In this document: piece by piece, positions 43,209-51,355 of the stretch
Layout of the letters: every line of letters begins with the position of its first letter
Numbering within the stretch: position 1 is the first letter of the stretch
Origin: Faucicola osloensis_B
GTDB taxonomy: Bacteria; Pseudomonadota; Gammaproteobacteria; Pseudomonadales; Moraxellaceae
Length of the DNA: 64,000 nucleotides
Assembly (NCBI GenBank): GCA_964211495.1
Contig: CAXORL010000001.1
Coordinates: 744,001-808,000, forward strand
Direction of reading: 5' to 3'
The notes under the pieces: model-generated
Database searches by the model: none
Told to the model about the DNA's origin: nothing
The model's input: only the letters and a program-made list of their open reading frames with translations
Program-made: the position numbers and the translations under genes

Positions 43209-44004
43209 ATTTAGCAACTTGTAGCAGTGTCGTGGTGGGATATAAGGTTAAAAACACTCGATTAAACTCACTACCGTGATGCAATACTTCACTTGTGTCA
43301 AAAGTTAATACGCCCTTTTCTTGCTGTTCATTGGTATGAATCAATAACCAGATTTCATCCAACGCTCTTTTTTTGTGGTACGCTTGGACTTTATGCGCTT
43401 TTTTGCTCATGACTGCCTCAATATCACTTTGATTGATGTAGGAATCAATCGGTAAATCTTCATTTTCATTGGCCATATCGGTAAAAAATGCACTGGGCAA
43501 CCAACGCATGGTCTTGGCAATACGGTTTTGCAATTTGCTACTGAGCGTAGGATGCGGCAAATCACTCGATGACTCGATAAATTGCTGCAATATATTTGAA
43601 ATATTACGATTATCAATCTTTTGCCAATTGACCCAATTAGCCCAATTGGCTCTGATACCTACTATCTCGCCCGCACCATTAAACCGCGTTGGTGTAAATT
43701 TGGTTGACACCTGTAGTAGCGACTGCCAGTACCAACGTTTTAACATTAAATTATCGTTACCGAGTCCATCGCGTAGTCTTGGCAAAGTGGTCAATTCGAT
43801 GCCAATGGTATATTCACCTTTGTCACAATAAAAAATACAGGTAAAATCAGGCTCATTACCGTCATCCGTACCTGAAATGGTTTTGGCAGGATGTAAATGC
43901 AGCATGGCTAAAAAATGCGCCAAATACACCCATTCACGCTGGCGTTTGAGCTGATTTTGCGACATCCGCATGATGCTTGGCGAATTTTTTTTGCTACTTG
44001 CCAT
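43207..44004 (-). CDS. Uncharacterised protein, possible PD-(D/E)XK-like fold
   Basis: A 265-residue soluble protein of unknown family. Residues about 50-72 read NEPDFTCIFYCDKGEYTIGIELTT, an arrangement (Glu, PD, then a strand with IELT) that recalls the restriction-endonuclease-like core, although the usual Lys of ExK is replaced by Thr. A later stretch, SDIEAVMSKKAHKVQAYHKK then DEIWLLIHTN, fits the following helix and strand. A short Trp repeat (NWANWVNW) is encoded by three 9-bp DNA repeats. It sits between yebC and ssrA, monocistronic. Function is unknown; the nuclease fold is a hypothesis. Confidence 0.5.
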   Translation of the reverse strand: MASSKKNSPSIMRMSQNQLKRQREWVYLAHFLAMLHLHPAKTISGTDDGNEPDFTCIFYCDKGEYTIGIELTTLPRLRDGLGNDNLMLKRWYWQSLLQVSTKFTPTRFNGAGEIVGIRANWANWVNWQKIDNRNISNILQQFIESSSDLPHPTLSSKLQNRIAKTMRWLPSAFFTDMANENEDLPIDSYINQSDIEAVMSKKAHKVQAYHKKRALDEIWLLIHTNEQQEKGVLTFDTSEVLHHGSEFNRVFLTLYPTTTLLQVAK

Positions 44005-44215
44005 TCAGCTACCTGCCATTCATTAATTACCTAATTAGCTTATTCAATTGACTCAGCCTATTGTTTCTTTGACTAAAAATATATCAAAAAAATTTTACTT
44101 ACTTCAACATTTTAGCTTATCAGCTCCATACGTCAAATGCATGACAATCATTTGGAAGGTTTTAGGTTGCTGTGTGTGTTTTTAGTAATTTATCTAACTA
44201 TTATGACGTTTAGCC

Positions 44216-44245
44216 TTGTATTTTAAGCTACTAACCTTATATAAT
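44216..44245 (+). promoter_or_regulatory. Candidate sigma70 promoter of ssrA
   Basis: TTGTAT (44216-44221), an 18-bp spacer and a perfect TATAAT (44240-44245) lie 14 bp upstream of the mature tmRNA 5' end. This distance suits a short precursor removed by RNase P. Confidence 0.6.
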
Positions 44246-44258
44246 TCACAGTTCATTT

Positions 44259-44619
44259 GGGGATGTTCTGGCTTCGACGCTGGTAATGAAACTCAATGAT
44301 GCATGTCGAGTGAGTATGTTCACTCGTAAATAAAATATACATTTTAAACTAGTCGCAAACGACGAAACTTACGCTCTAGCAGCCTAAGGGCTGCTTGGGA
44401 CGGCACAGATTGCCATTGGTCTGGTTGCTCTCCTTGAAGCGAACGCACGATGGATAGCTTAAATTGTTGTCTCGCCAATTTGAGCAAAACTTAAGAGGCT
44501 CGTGGTTGGCATCCTGACTGTCGGTTCGCCAACCATTAAAGCCATAGACAGAATCTAAACATGTAGAGTCATGGGCGTAGTGCTGGCGGACGCGGGTTCA
44601 ACTCCCGCCATCTCCACCA
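44259..44619 (+). ncRNA. ssrA: Transfer-messenger RNA
   Basis: A 361-nt tmRNA. The 5' end GGGGATGTTCTGGCTTCGACG and the 3' end with the T-arm GGGTTCAACTCCC and CATCTCCACCA form the tRNA-like domain; the acceptor arms pair over 7 bp with one G-U. The tag frame at 44355-44387 encodes ANDETYALAA followed by TAA, preceded by the usual resume context. It rescues stalled ribosomes with SmpB and tags the product for proteolysis. CCA is encoded. A strong terminator follows 5 bp downstream. Confidence 0.98.
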
Positions 44620-44624
44620 TATAT

Positions 44625-44660
44625 AAAAAAGAGAATGCAGATTACTGCATTCTCTTTTTT
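44625..44660 (+). terminator. Rho-independent terminator after ssrA
   Basis: A 16-bp perfect inverted repeat (44625-44640, 44645-44660) with loop ATTA and a run of T. Confidence 0.93.
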
Positions 44661-44959
44661 TTGCATTTTTTATGTCCAATAAGCCAATCAAGATAGTATT
44701 TTTACATAAAATCAACAGGTTAGAAAAATTAGCCGATATGGTTACACAATTTATATGTTTAGCAAAATACACCCGATATTGAAGATTTTGTTTACAATAA
44801 AATATTTGAAATAACATAACTTTGTAATTAGAATACACATCCCTTAAGTGATATTAAACAATATTACTTTGTTTTTAATATGTAAATCACGGGAAATGCC
44901 CCTTGATACCTTTAAGTAGTCAGATCATTGACCACTTTAATTGATAAAAGGAACATCCG

Positions 44960-45298
44960 ATGAAATATATCATTGCCAGTTTGTTTGTCACTACTTTAGT
45001 CACTCAGCAAGCCAACGCTGCTGTTGTTTCATGGTATGGTGGCAAGCATCATGGTCGTACCACGGCGTCTGGCGAGAAATTCAATCAACATGCACTGACT
45101 GCCGCTAGCAACGTGCACAAATTAGGTAGCCTACTTAGAGTCACCAACAAAGCCAATGGTAAAAGTGTGGTAGTACGCGTGACTGACACAGGTGGGTTCG
45201 GCAAATATGGCCGTACGCTAGATTTGTCAAAAGGTGCTTTTAGTAGAATTGCTAATCTTTCAAACGGCCTTGCTAAAGTCGATATCGTTAGATTATAA
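44960..45298 (+). CDS. RlpA-like double-psi beta-barrel protein
   Basis: A 112-residue secreted protein. The signal peptide ends ANA|AVVSW (about residue 20). The mature part is a minimal RlpA barrel: VSWYGGKHHGRTTASGEKFN, LTAAS (normally LTAAH), VRVTDTGGFGKYGRTLDLSKGAF with the Asp of the RlpA/expansin fold. RlpA-family proteins bind or cleave denuded septal peptidoglycan. It lacks the SPOR domain, and the His after LTAA is replaced by Ser, so catalytic activity is uncertain. AAGGAA precedes the ATG. Confidence 0.82.
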   Translation: MKYIIASLFVTTLVTQQANAAVVSWYGGKHHGRTTASGEKFNQHALTAASNVHKLGSLLRVTNKANGKSVVVRVTDTGGFGKYGRTLDLSKGAFSRIANLSNGLAKVDIVRL

Positions 45299-45327
45299 AG
45301 TTATTTTCACTATGTTTTACCGTAAAA

Positions 45328-45355
45328 AAGGGCGCTATTGATTGATAGCGCCCTT
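45328..45355. terminator. Terminator between the RlpA-like gene and the DEAD-box helicase
   Basis: An 11-bp stem AAGGGCGCTAT/ATAGCGCCCTT (45328-45338, 45345-45355) with a 6-base loop. The T-run is stronger on the minus strand (CTTTTTTACGG), so it suits the helicase transcript best. Confidence 0.75.
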
Positions 45356-45377
45356 CATGTTTTATCAATTAAAAAAT

Positions 45378-46553
45378 TTAATCCTCAAGAAAACGGGTAT
45401 CATTCGACCATTGCTGCATTTTGATACTTTCATCCAAATATTGCTCGATAGCCGGCAAGTTAAACCCGTCGTTTTCACTGATAAAGCTAATACTTATGCC
45501 TTTATTGCCTGCCCTACCGGTGCGACCGATACGATGAACATAATCATCAGGACTGTCTGGCAAGGTATAATTGACCACACAAGCCACATCATCCACATGA
45601 ATACCTCGCCCTGCGACATCAGTCGCCACTAAAATATTGGCATCGCCTTGACGAAATTGTGCCAAATATTTCTCGCGTTTGGCTTGGATAACATCCCCTG
45701 ACAATATCACCACTTTATAGTGACGATTAAGTTTGTCATACAGGCGTTTGACTTGGTCTTTGCGATTGGCAAAGACAATGATTTTATTGGGAGAAATTTT
45801 TTCAATAATTTGCTGTAACGCCGCCAGTTTATCCGATTCCATCAGGGTAAAAAACAGCTGCTCAATGTTTTGACTGGTTTTTTGTTCGGGCGCAATCTCT
45901 ACAAAAATCGGCTGATACAACCAGCGATAAGCTAAATTCATCACATCTTGGTTAAAGGTAGCGGAAAAAAGCAGGGTTTGCCGATGCGTATTGGCAGGCA
46001 TCATACGAATCAAGCGTTTGATATCAGGTATAAACCCCATATCCAGCATTCTATCTGCTTCATCTAATACCAAAATTTCAAGACGATCGAGATACACATG
46101 GTGCTGAAAGCAAAAATCAATCAAACGACCTGGGGTGGCGATGATGATATCGACAAACTTCTGATGTAGCTGCTTTGACTGCGTGTCATAGTCTGTGCCA
46201 CCGAGCAAACAAACGGTATGCAGTTTGGTAAACTTAGTGAGCTCAAGGCAATCTTGATAAATTTGTTGAGCCAGTTCTCGAGTCGGCGCCAGCACCAGTG
46301 CACGAGTTTCACCCAAAAAACGATCACCATCAATCTCAGGGTTTAAAGGATTATTTAGCAATTCATTGATGATGGTGAGTAAAAACGTTGCTGTTTTACC
46401 TGTACCTGTTTGCGCCTGCCCAATGGCGTCTTGCCCAGCGAGTGTATTGGGCAATATCTGCGCTTGGATAGGGGTCAGCGTTTGATAGCCTAGTTGGTCA
46501 ATCGCTTGTTTGAGCGCTGGATGAAGGGGTAATTGTGAGAAAGTTTGAAACAC
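45378..46553 (-). CDS. DEAD-box ATP-dependent RNA helicase, RhlB-like
   Basis: A 391-residue DEAD-box helicase with a GTG start. Motifs: Q-motif region FSQLPLHPALKQAI...TPIQ, Walker A AQTGTGKT, PTRELA, TPGRL, VLDEADRMLDMGF, FSATF, and C-terminal ATDVAGRGIHVDDV and HRIGRTGRAG. The short core without a long basic tail resembles RhlB of the RNA degradosome. It unwinds structured RNA. The cold-shock gene lies just upstream on the same strand, which fits a cold-response role. Confidence 0.88.
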   Translation of the reverse strand: MFQTFSQLPLHPALKQAIDQLGYQTLTPIQAQILPNTLAGQDAIGQAQTGTGKTATFLLTIINELLNNPLNPEIDGDRFLGETRALVLAPTRELAQQIYQDCLELTKFTKLHTVCLLGGTDYDTQSKQLHQKFVDIIIATPGRLIDFCFQHHVYLDRLEILVLDEADRMLDMGFIPDIKRLIRMMPANTHRQTLLFSATFNQDVMNLAYRWLYQPIFVEIAPEQKTSQNIEQLFFTLMESDKLAALQQIIEKISPNKIIVFANRKDQVKRLYDKLNRHYKVVILSGDVIQAKREKYLAQFRQGDANILVATDVAGRGIHVDDVACVVNYTLPDSPDDYVHRIGRTGRAGNKGISISFISENDGFNLPAIEQYLDESIKMQQWSNDTRFLED

Positions 46554-46602
46554 AGAGATTTAACCTATTTTGACCAATCAATCATTGGCTATGAGAAACA
46601 AC

Positions 46603-46634
46603 AAAAACCAAGTCAATTGAATCAACTTGGTTTG
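46603..46634 (-). terminator. Rho-independent terminator after the cold-shock gene
   Basis: On the minus strand AAACCAAGT pairs with ACTTGGTTT (46625-46633 and 46605-46613), then TTTTTGTTGTTT. It separates the csp gene from the helicase gene. Confidence 0.65.
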
Positions 46635-46677
46635 GAAAAAGGTCAAAAATAACACTTCAACCCCTTTTTGGCTCAAC

Positions 46678-46890
46678 TTATTCGACTTTGGTAACTTCTT
46701 CAGCTTGAAGACCTTTTTGACCTTCAACCACGATGAATTCAACTTTTTGACCATCTTGAAGTGAACGGTAGCCGTCACCTTGAATCGCGCGGAAATGAAC
46801 GAAAATATCTTCACCGCTATTACGCTGAATAAATCCAAAACCTTTTGAATCATTAAACCATTTTACAATGCCTTGTTCACGAACTGACAT
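46678..46890 (-). CDS. Cold-shock-domain protein
   Basis: A 70-residue CspA-family protein. The ATG at 46890 has AAAGGAAG at ideal spacing; a longer reading upstream is rejected. RNP1 is KGFGFI and RNP2 is DIFVHF, with the canonical start VKWFNDSKGFGFI. It binds single-stranded nucleic acid and acts as an RNA chaperone. A long untranslated leader precedes it. Confidence 0.95.
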   Translation of the reverse strand: MSVREQGIVKWFNDSKGFGFIQRNSGEDIFVHFRAIQGDGYRSLQDGQKVEFIVVEGQKGLQAEEVTKVE

Positions 46891-47162
46891 ATTATAACTT
46901 CCTTTAACACTATTAATGTTAGGTTTATAAAGTAGTTTTTTAACCAAGGCTAGTTAAGCCTAGTTAAGTTTAGCTACCCGCTACCTACGCCTGCTAATTA
47001 ATGTACTAGTTAAGCTTTTGTAATAGTTTGTTAAAACATTTCTCTACAATGTCGCTTACATAGTAAATTGTTCTTATAGCAATCATAGCATGGGTTTTTT
47101 ACAAAAAAAAGTAATTTCGTAAGAATTGGTTATTTTTTTAAACAGCGATTTTTTAGCACTAT
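46891..47162. other. Leader/intergenic region of the cold-shock gene
   Basis: 270 bp without a gene, upstream of csp on the minus strand. It contains three copies of a TAGTTAAG word (about 46951-47015) and AT-rich tracts. A long 5' leader is typical of cspA-type genes, whose translation is temperature-regulated; no canonical cold-box was identified. Confidence 0.4.
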
Positions 47163-47789
47163 TTAATGGTTTACGATAATAAAACTACAGGGTTTGCTAC
47201 TAAAATTGCCAACTATTTTAGCATCGGTTTGCACACATTGTATGGGCTTATCTTTAGCATTTATCTCATCGACGCCAATAAGTTGATTGATAACCTCCTC
47301 GCCCAATTCATCTAGCACATCGTGTTTTAATTCTTTGATTAATTGCTTATCGGCATTCTGATGGGCTTTGATGGCACATTCTTTAAGTCGCCATAGTAGG
47401 TTTCGTAAAACTGCTTGATTGACTGCAGACTTTTGATTCAACCATTGATATTCATGGGGTGAAAAAAAGCGTGAGGCAACGTGATGACTAATTGTGCTGT
47501 CTTCAACATCAAGGCCGATATTTGTATAGGGCGAAATCAACACTGCGGCATGTTGGCGGCTATGGCTAAAACTGACATACCAAGTGAAACCATCAGCCGT
47601 TATAAGACGATAAGGAAAATTGGTATCATTGAGTTTGCCTACCAAATTAAGCTGTTGCTGCATACACGTCAGCATGCCACGGCAAGCTAGCGAACCCACA
47701 TTTTGTTTTGCCAGTGTGAAATTTTCACGCTTGGTATCAATAAGCCCAACGGCGACCCAACTATGGTCTTTGATTGGATAAAGTTGCAT
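47163..47789 (-). CDS. 4'-phosphopantetheinyl transferase (Sfp/EntD superfamily)
   Basis: A 208-residue PPTase that moves phosphopantetheine from CoA to carrier proteins. Magnesium ligands D94 and E96 are in IGLDVED, and the WxxKE segment is WRLKECAIKA (K136, E137, K141). FSHSRQHAA precedes them, as in the family. No carrier protein, NRPS or PKS is adjacent. It may service the fatty-acid ACP or an unlinked pathway. It is separated by 52 bp from the DUF4124 gene upstream. Confidence 0.85.
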   Translation of the reverse strand: MQLYPIKDHSWVAVGLIDTKRENFTLAKQNVGSLACRGMLTCMQQQLNLVGKLNDTNFPYRLITADGFTWYVSFSHSRQHAAVLISPYTNIGLDVEDSTISHHVASRFFSPHEYQWLNQKSAVNQAVLRNLLWRLKECAIKAHQNADKQLIKELKHDVLDELGEEVINQLIGVDEINAKDKPIQCVQTDAKIVGNFSSKPCSFIIVNH

Positions 47790-47841
47790 CGGTTATGGTA
47801 GTACCTTATGGTATAAGCAAATTTAACGATAGCTTAAAGTA

Positions 47842-48594
47842 TTAAAGTATTTTTTTATACCAAGGTTGATTGGCTTTCTTCTTTTGTGCTTGCGCAATCG
47901 CTTTACGTTTTTTTTGATACAGTACATTATTACTGATGAGATTGATAGCGCGAGTGTCTTGCGCGATGACTTTCCCTAAGACGTTTTCAACGCCTACGGT
48001 AATGGTATAAGGGTTAGGATCGAGCGTGGTAGTTGCAATAGTATAGCTAGTGGCTTTTATGGTTGCTAAGGTTTGGTTATTGAGTTGATAGACGATTCTA
48101 TCCCCTGTCTTTAAACTTGGCGTCAGAGCAACGTTAATCTCAATGGGTTGACTACCCCGTCGCAGCGTTTGCCCGGCTTCAGGCGATACAATGTTTAATA
48201 CATAATCCCCTTGCTGGCTTGCTAAGATGGATTGGGTGGATAAGCGATCAGTTAAGCTATCACCTAAGCTATCAGGCAAGCGATTGTCAGTAGCCGTATT
48301 CGCTGCGTTAACAACTTGATTGTTCAAGCTACTGGATGTCGTTGCCGGTTGAGTCGTCGCAGATACTTGTGATTGGGTGGGTAATTTATCTAATACGCTG
48401 ATATTCTTGCTGCTTTTATTGTATTGATAAGCGGTATTGATATTATCGGTATATACCACTTGCCCCTCTGAGGTTGTCGTCTTATACACTTCAGCATGGC
48501 CTAACTGTGACGACAATAATCCTATAGCCATGAGTGCAAAGTTATAACTATAGCGCAAACTACTATTATCGGACTTGTATTTTGTCAAAATCAT
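47842..48594 (-). CDS. DUF4124 domain secreted protein downstream of glnA
   Basis: A 250-residue protein. The start at 48594 has a strong GGGGAAGG ribosome-binding site. The signal peptide ends near GHA|EVYK (residue about 34). DUF4124 is visible as EVYKTTTSEGQVVYTDN. A Ser/Thr/Asn-rich linker follows, then a beta-rich C-terminal domain (YVLNIVSPEAGQTLRRGSQPIEI) and a basic Lys-rich tail. DUF4124 genes commonly sit next to glnA in gammaproteobacteria; the function is unknown. Confidence 0.8.
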   Translation of the reverse strand: MILTKYKSDNSSLRYSYNFALMAIGLLSSQLGHAEVYKTTTSEGQVVYTDNINTAYQYNKSSKNISVLDKLPTQSQVSATTQPATTSSSLNNQVVNAANTATDNRLPDSLGDSLTDRLSTQSILASQQGDYVLNIVSPEAGQTLRRGSQPIEINVALTPSLKTGDRIVYQLNNQTLATIKATSYTIATTTLDPNPYTITVGVENVLGKVIAQDTRAINLISNNVLYQKKRKAIAQAQKKKANQPWYKKIL

Positions 48595-48691
48595 ATAAGC
48601 CTTCCCCTCAAAACCCATTATTGTGCATATTTTAGCAAGCTTGATAATCAATCCCTAAATAATTTTGCCTATTAGCCTAAGATTTTACATA

Positions 48692-48723
48692 AAAAAACCC
48701 AACTTTACTAAGTTGGGTTTTTT
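48692..48723 (-). terminator. Rho-independent terminator after glnA
   Basis: A 14-bp perfect stem AAAAAACCCAACTT/AAGTTGGGTTTTTT with loop TACT, followed by a T-run on the minus strand. Confidence 0.93.
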
Positions 48724-48737
48724 GAAAAGCGAACTTA

Positions 48738-50147
48738 TTAGCAGCTGTAGTACATATCAAATTCGATTGGATGAACTGATACGTTGTAACGCTCTACTTC
48801 TTCTTTTTTCAAGGCAATGTAAGCATCAAGCATTTCTTTGGTAAATACGCCACCTCTGGTTAAGAATTCATGGTCGTCTTCTAACGCTTTAAGCGCAACT
48901 TCCAAGTTCTCCGCCACCGTTGGGATCAATGCTTCTTCTTCTGGTGGAAGGTCATATAAGTTTTTGTCTGCGGCTTCACCTGGATGGATTTTGTTTTGGA
49001 TACCATCGAGCGCTGCCATCAACAATGCGGCAAAGCAAAGGTAAGGGTTGGCTGCTGGGTCTGGGAAGCGTGCTTCGATACGCTTGCCTTTCGGGCTTGC
49101 CACGTATGGAATACGAATTGACGCTGAGCGGTTACGCGCTGAATAAGCCAGTTTAATAGGCGCTTCGTAATGTGGTACTAGGCGTTTGTAGCTGTTGGTT
49201 GATGGGTTGGTGATGGCATTTAATGCACGAGCATGTTTGATAATACCACCGATTGCGTATAAAGCAGTTTCTGACAGCCCTGCGTATTCATCACCGGCAA
49301 AGGTGTTTTTGCCATCTTTTTGGATTGATAAATGAACGTGCATACCTGAACCATTATCACCAACCATCGGTTTTGGCATAAAGGTCGCAGTCTTACCATA
49401 CTCGTGGGCAACGTTGTGTACCGCATATTTGAACTGTTGCACTTCGTCCGCTTTACGAACTAGGGTATTAAATGATACACCGATTTCTAGCTGGCAAGAG
49501 GCAACTTCATGGTGATGGACTTCAACACGGCCTTCACCCATAATCGCTTCTACCGCGGCACACATATCAGCGCGCATATCTTGTGAGCTATCAACAGGTG
49601 GTACTGGGAAGTAACCGCCTTTAACGCGTGGACGGTGAGCATAGTTACCGCCTTCCATTTCTTTATCGGTTGACCAAGCGGCTTCATCAGCTGAGATGGT
49701 GTGACGCGCACCTGACATGTCGATTGACCATTTTACATCATCAAATACGAAGAATTCTGGCTCTGGACCAAAGAATGCGGTATCACCGATACCCGTGGAT
49801 TTTAAGTATTCTTCAGCACGTCGCGCGATTGAGCGTGGGTCACGGTCATAACCTTGCATGGTTGATGGCTCGATAACGTCACAGGTCACAACAACTGTCG
49901 TTTCACGAAAGAAAGGATCGACAAAGGCGGTATCAGAATCTGGCATCAAAATCATATCTGACGCTTCAATGCCTTTCCAACCAGCGATTGATGAACCATC
50001 AAACATTTTACCTTCTTCAAAAATGTCTTCGTCCATGCTGTCAGCTGGATAGCTTACATGTTGCTCTTTACCTTTAGTATCGGTAAAACGAAAATCTACC
50101 CACTTTGCTTCGCTAGATTTGATTAAATCTAAAAATTTATTCGACAT
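48738..50147 (-). CDS. glnA: Glutamine synthetase, type I
   Basis: A 469-residue enzyme making glutamine from glutamate, ammonia and ATP. Motifs: FDGSSIAGWKGI, PEPEFFVFD, GYFPVPPVDS, EVHHHEVASCQLEIG, GDNGSGMHVH, and the adenylylation-site region NLYDLPPEE (modified Tyr), which matches the GlnE encoded at 33935-36757. The protein is a dodecamer in related bacteria. AAAGGAAA precedes the ATG. Upstream lies a candidate sigma54 promoter with an NtrC-like site, and the transcript ends at a strong terminator before the DUF4124 gene. Confidence 0.97.
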   Translation of the reverse strand: MSNKFLDLIKSSEAKWVDFRFTDTKGKEQHVSYPADSMDEDIFEEGKMFDGSSIAGWKGIEASDMILMPDSDTAFVDPFFRETTVVVTCDVIEPSTMQGYDRDPRSIARRAEEYLKSTGIGDTAFFGPEPEFFVFDDVKWSIDMSGARHTISADEAAWSTDKEMEGGNYAHRPRVKGGYFPVPPVDSSQDMRADMCAAVEAIMGEGRVEVHHHEVASCQLEIGVSFNTLVRKADEVQQFKYAVHNVAHEYGKTATFMPKPMVGDNGSGMHVHLSIQKDGKNTFAGDEYAGLSETALYAIGGIIKHARALNAITNPSTNSYKRLVPHYEAPIKLAYSARNRSASIRIPYVASPKGKRIEARFPDPAANPYLCFAALLMAALDGIQNKIHPGEAADKNLYDLPPEEEALIPTVAENLEVALKALEDDHEFLTRGGVFTKEMLDAYIALKKEEVERYNVSVHPIEFDMYYSC

Positions 50148-50260
50148 TGCTCGTTTCCTTTTACTTACGCAAAAAATGATTAAAAAACGTTACGCCACTT
50201 TATACTCTTTTTGGTACTGTGACAAGAGATAAACAAAGTGGTGCTTGTTGAAATTAAACT

Positions 50261-50276
50261 TTCAAGTTATGTGCCA
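50261..50276 (-). promoter_or_regulatory. Candidate sigma54 (-24/-12) promoter of glnA
   Basis: Minus-strand TGGCACATAACTTGAA matches the sigma54 consensus TGGCAC-N5-TTGCA, except the GC of the -12 element is GA. It would start transcription near 50250, about 100 bp before the glnA ATG. The mismatch lowers confidence. Confidence 0.5.
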
Positions 50277-50413
50277 ACTTTTGCGCTATCATGGCAAAGA
50301 TTAAATTTTTATATCAAATTCAATGAGTTATTTGAGGGTGGATTTACTGATGAAGCTGGCTGATATGACTATCTGCCTAGGTAGCCTTCAAATCACTATG
50401 GGGCTGTAACACT

Positions 50414-50420
50414 TGCACCA
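50414..50420. promoter_or_regulatory. NtrC half-site
   Basis: TGCACCA, one arm of the NtrC palindrome, 23 bp from the fuller site and in the glnA upstream region. The second arm is not conserved. Confidence 0.25.
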
Positions 50421-50443
50421 TTTTAATTAAAATTTTATCAGTA

Positions 50444-50460
50444 TTCACTTTTATGGTGCA
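50444..50460. promoter_or_regulatory. Candidate NtrC enhancer site upstream of glnA
   Basis: TTCACTTTTATGGTGCA compared with the NtrC consensus TGCACTAAAATGGTGCA differs in one arm base and three spacer bases. It lies about 190-210 bp upstream of the predicted sigma54 start, within the range for an enhancer. Confidence 0.5.
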
Positions 50461-50653
50461 TAAAATATGTACTTAACTATTTTAGTGAAAATCATTAACC
50501 TTGCTCCCTGTAACTCGGCTTCATTTATTCGGTTTCAGTTACTTGCTGTCAGTCACTTGCAGAATGGTTATGATAAAATAATTAACTAAAATAACGGTGA
50601 AGTTTTTTCATCGGCTAACCATCGTCCAACAATTACAGCATAGGGTTTCTGGA

Positions 50654-51256
50654 TTGCTACTTTTTATTGATAACTACGACAGTTTTACCTACAACTTGGT
50701 GCAGTATTTTGAGCAATTGGGACAACCCGTTGAAGTCTGGCGCAATGATGCTTGCAGCAGTGAAGATATCATTCGCTTACATCCAGATTATTTGGTCATT
50801 GGCCCTGGACCTTGCACGCCAAGCGATGCGGGCAATACGTTGAGTTTTATCAAAGACTGTGCCGGTATTATTCCTATATTAGGCGTTTGCTTGGGTCATC
50901 AAGCGATTGGGCAAGCATTTGGCGCCCATATCATTCGTTGCCCAACGATTATGCATGGGCGGGTGTCGCAAGTTTTTCATCACCATCAAGGGATTTTTGC
51001 CGGGCTTCCCTCACCTTTTAACGCCACTCGCTATCATTCTTTAGCGATTGCCACAGACAGTTTGCCTGCTTGTCTAGAGGCTACCGCATGGTGTGATGAT
51101 ATTCACCCAAATAATTCGCTGACATCCCCTACTGTGATGGGCATTAGGCATCAAACATTGCCGATTGAAGGAGTGCAGTTTCATCCAGAATCTATTTTAA
51201 GTGAGCATGGGTATGCGATTTTGAAAAATTTTTTAGCTAATTATGAAGACTATTAA
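50654..51256 (+). CDS. trpG: Anthranilate/aminodeoxychorismate synthase glutamine amidotransferase
   Basis: A 200-residue glutaminase subunit. The TTG start at 50654 gives LLFIDNYDSFTYNLVQ, matching the family N-terminus, with AGGG upstream; a GTG at 50597 would add 19 unrelated residues. The nucleophile Cys is in GVCLGHQAIGQ, the catalytic His/Glu in GVQFHPESILSEHG, and PGPCTPSDAG is the oxyanion region. TrpG-type subunits serve both tryptophan and folate synthesis (PabA). It heads the trpG-trpD-trpC cluster; trpE is elsewhere. Confidence 0.92.
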   Translation: MLLFIDNYDSFTYNLVQYFEQLGQPVEVWRNDACSSEDIIRLHPDYLVIGPGPCTPSDAGNTLSFIKDCAGIIPILGVCLGHQAIGQAFGAHIIRCPTIMHGRVSQVFHHHQGIFAGLPSPFNATRYHSLAIATDSLPACLEATAWCDDIHPNNSLTSPTVMGIRHQTLPIEGVQFHPESILSEHGYAILKNFLANYEDY

Positions 51257-51310
51257 AACTATGAAAACTATCAAAACGCTAACCCTTAAACTGGGGTAAT
51301 TGCGTTTTGT

Positions 51311-51355
51311 GGCTTAAAGTTTGGCTTTAAAACTTGGCTTTAAAGCTTGGCTTTG
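51311..51355. repeat. 13-bp tandem repeat between trpG and trpD
   Basis: About 3.5 copies of a 12-13 bp unit (GGCTTTAAAACTT type: variants GGCTTAAAGTTT, GGCTTTAAAACTT, GGCTTTAAAGCTT, GGCTTTG). It overlaps the -35 of the candidate trpD promoter. Confidence 0.75.

Larger units (their letters stand above)
50148..50653. other. Divergent regulatory region between glnA and trpG
   Basis: About 500 bp without a convincing gene. Near glnA it carries a sigma54-like promoter (50261-50276), and further out an NtrC-like site (50444-50460) plus a half-site. The part next to trpG should contain its promoter; none is clear. The short in-frame GTG extension of trpG at 50597 is not accepted. Confidence 0.5.

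Noticed and set aside
44592..44619. ssrA 3' end as an attachment site of an integrative element
   Set aside because: No second copy of the 3' terminal sequence and no integrase gene was seen downstream in the window.
44569..44838. Open frame antisense to the ssrA 3' end, ending WRWRELNPRPPALRP
   Set aside because: The RELNPRP tail is the well-known spurious translation of the antisense strand of tRNA/tmRNA T-arms. The frame overlaps ssrA and its terminator.
50597..50653. GTG start for trpG
   Set aside because: The added 19 residues do not fit the family, whose N-terminus matches from the TTG at 50654.
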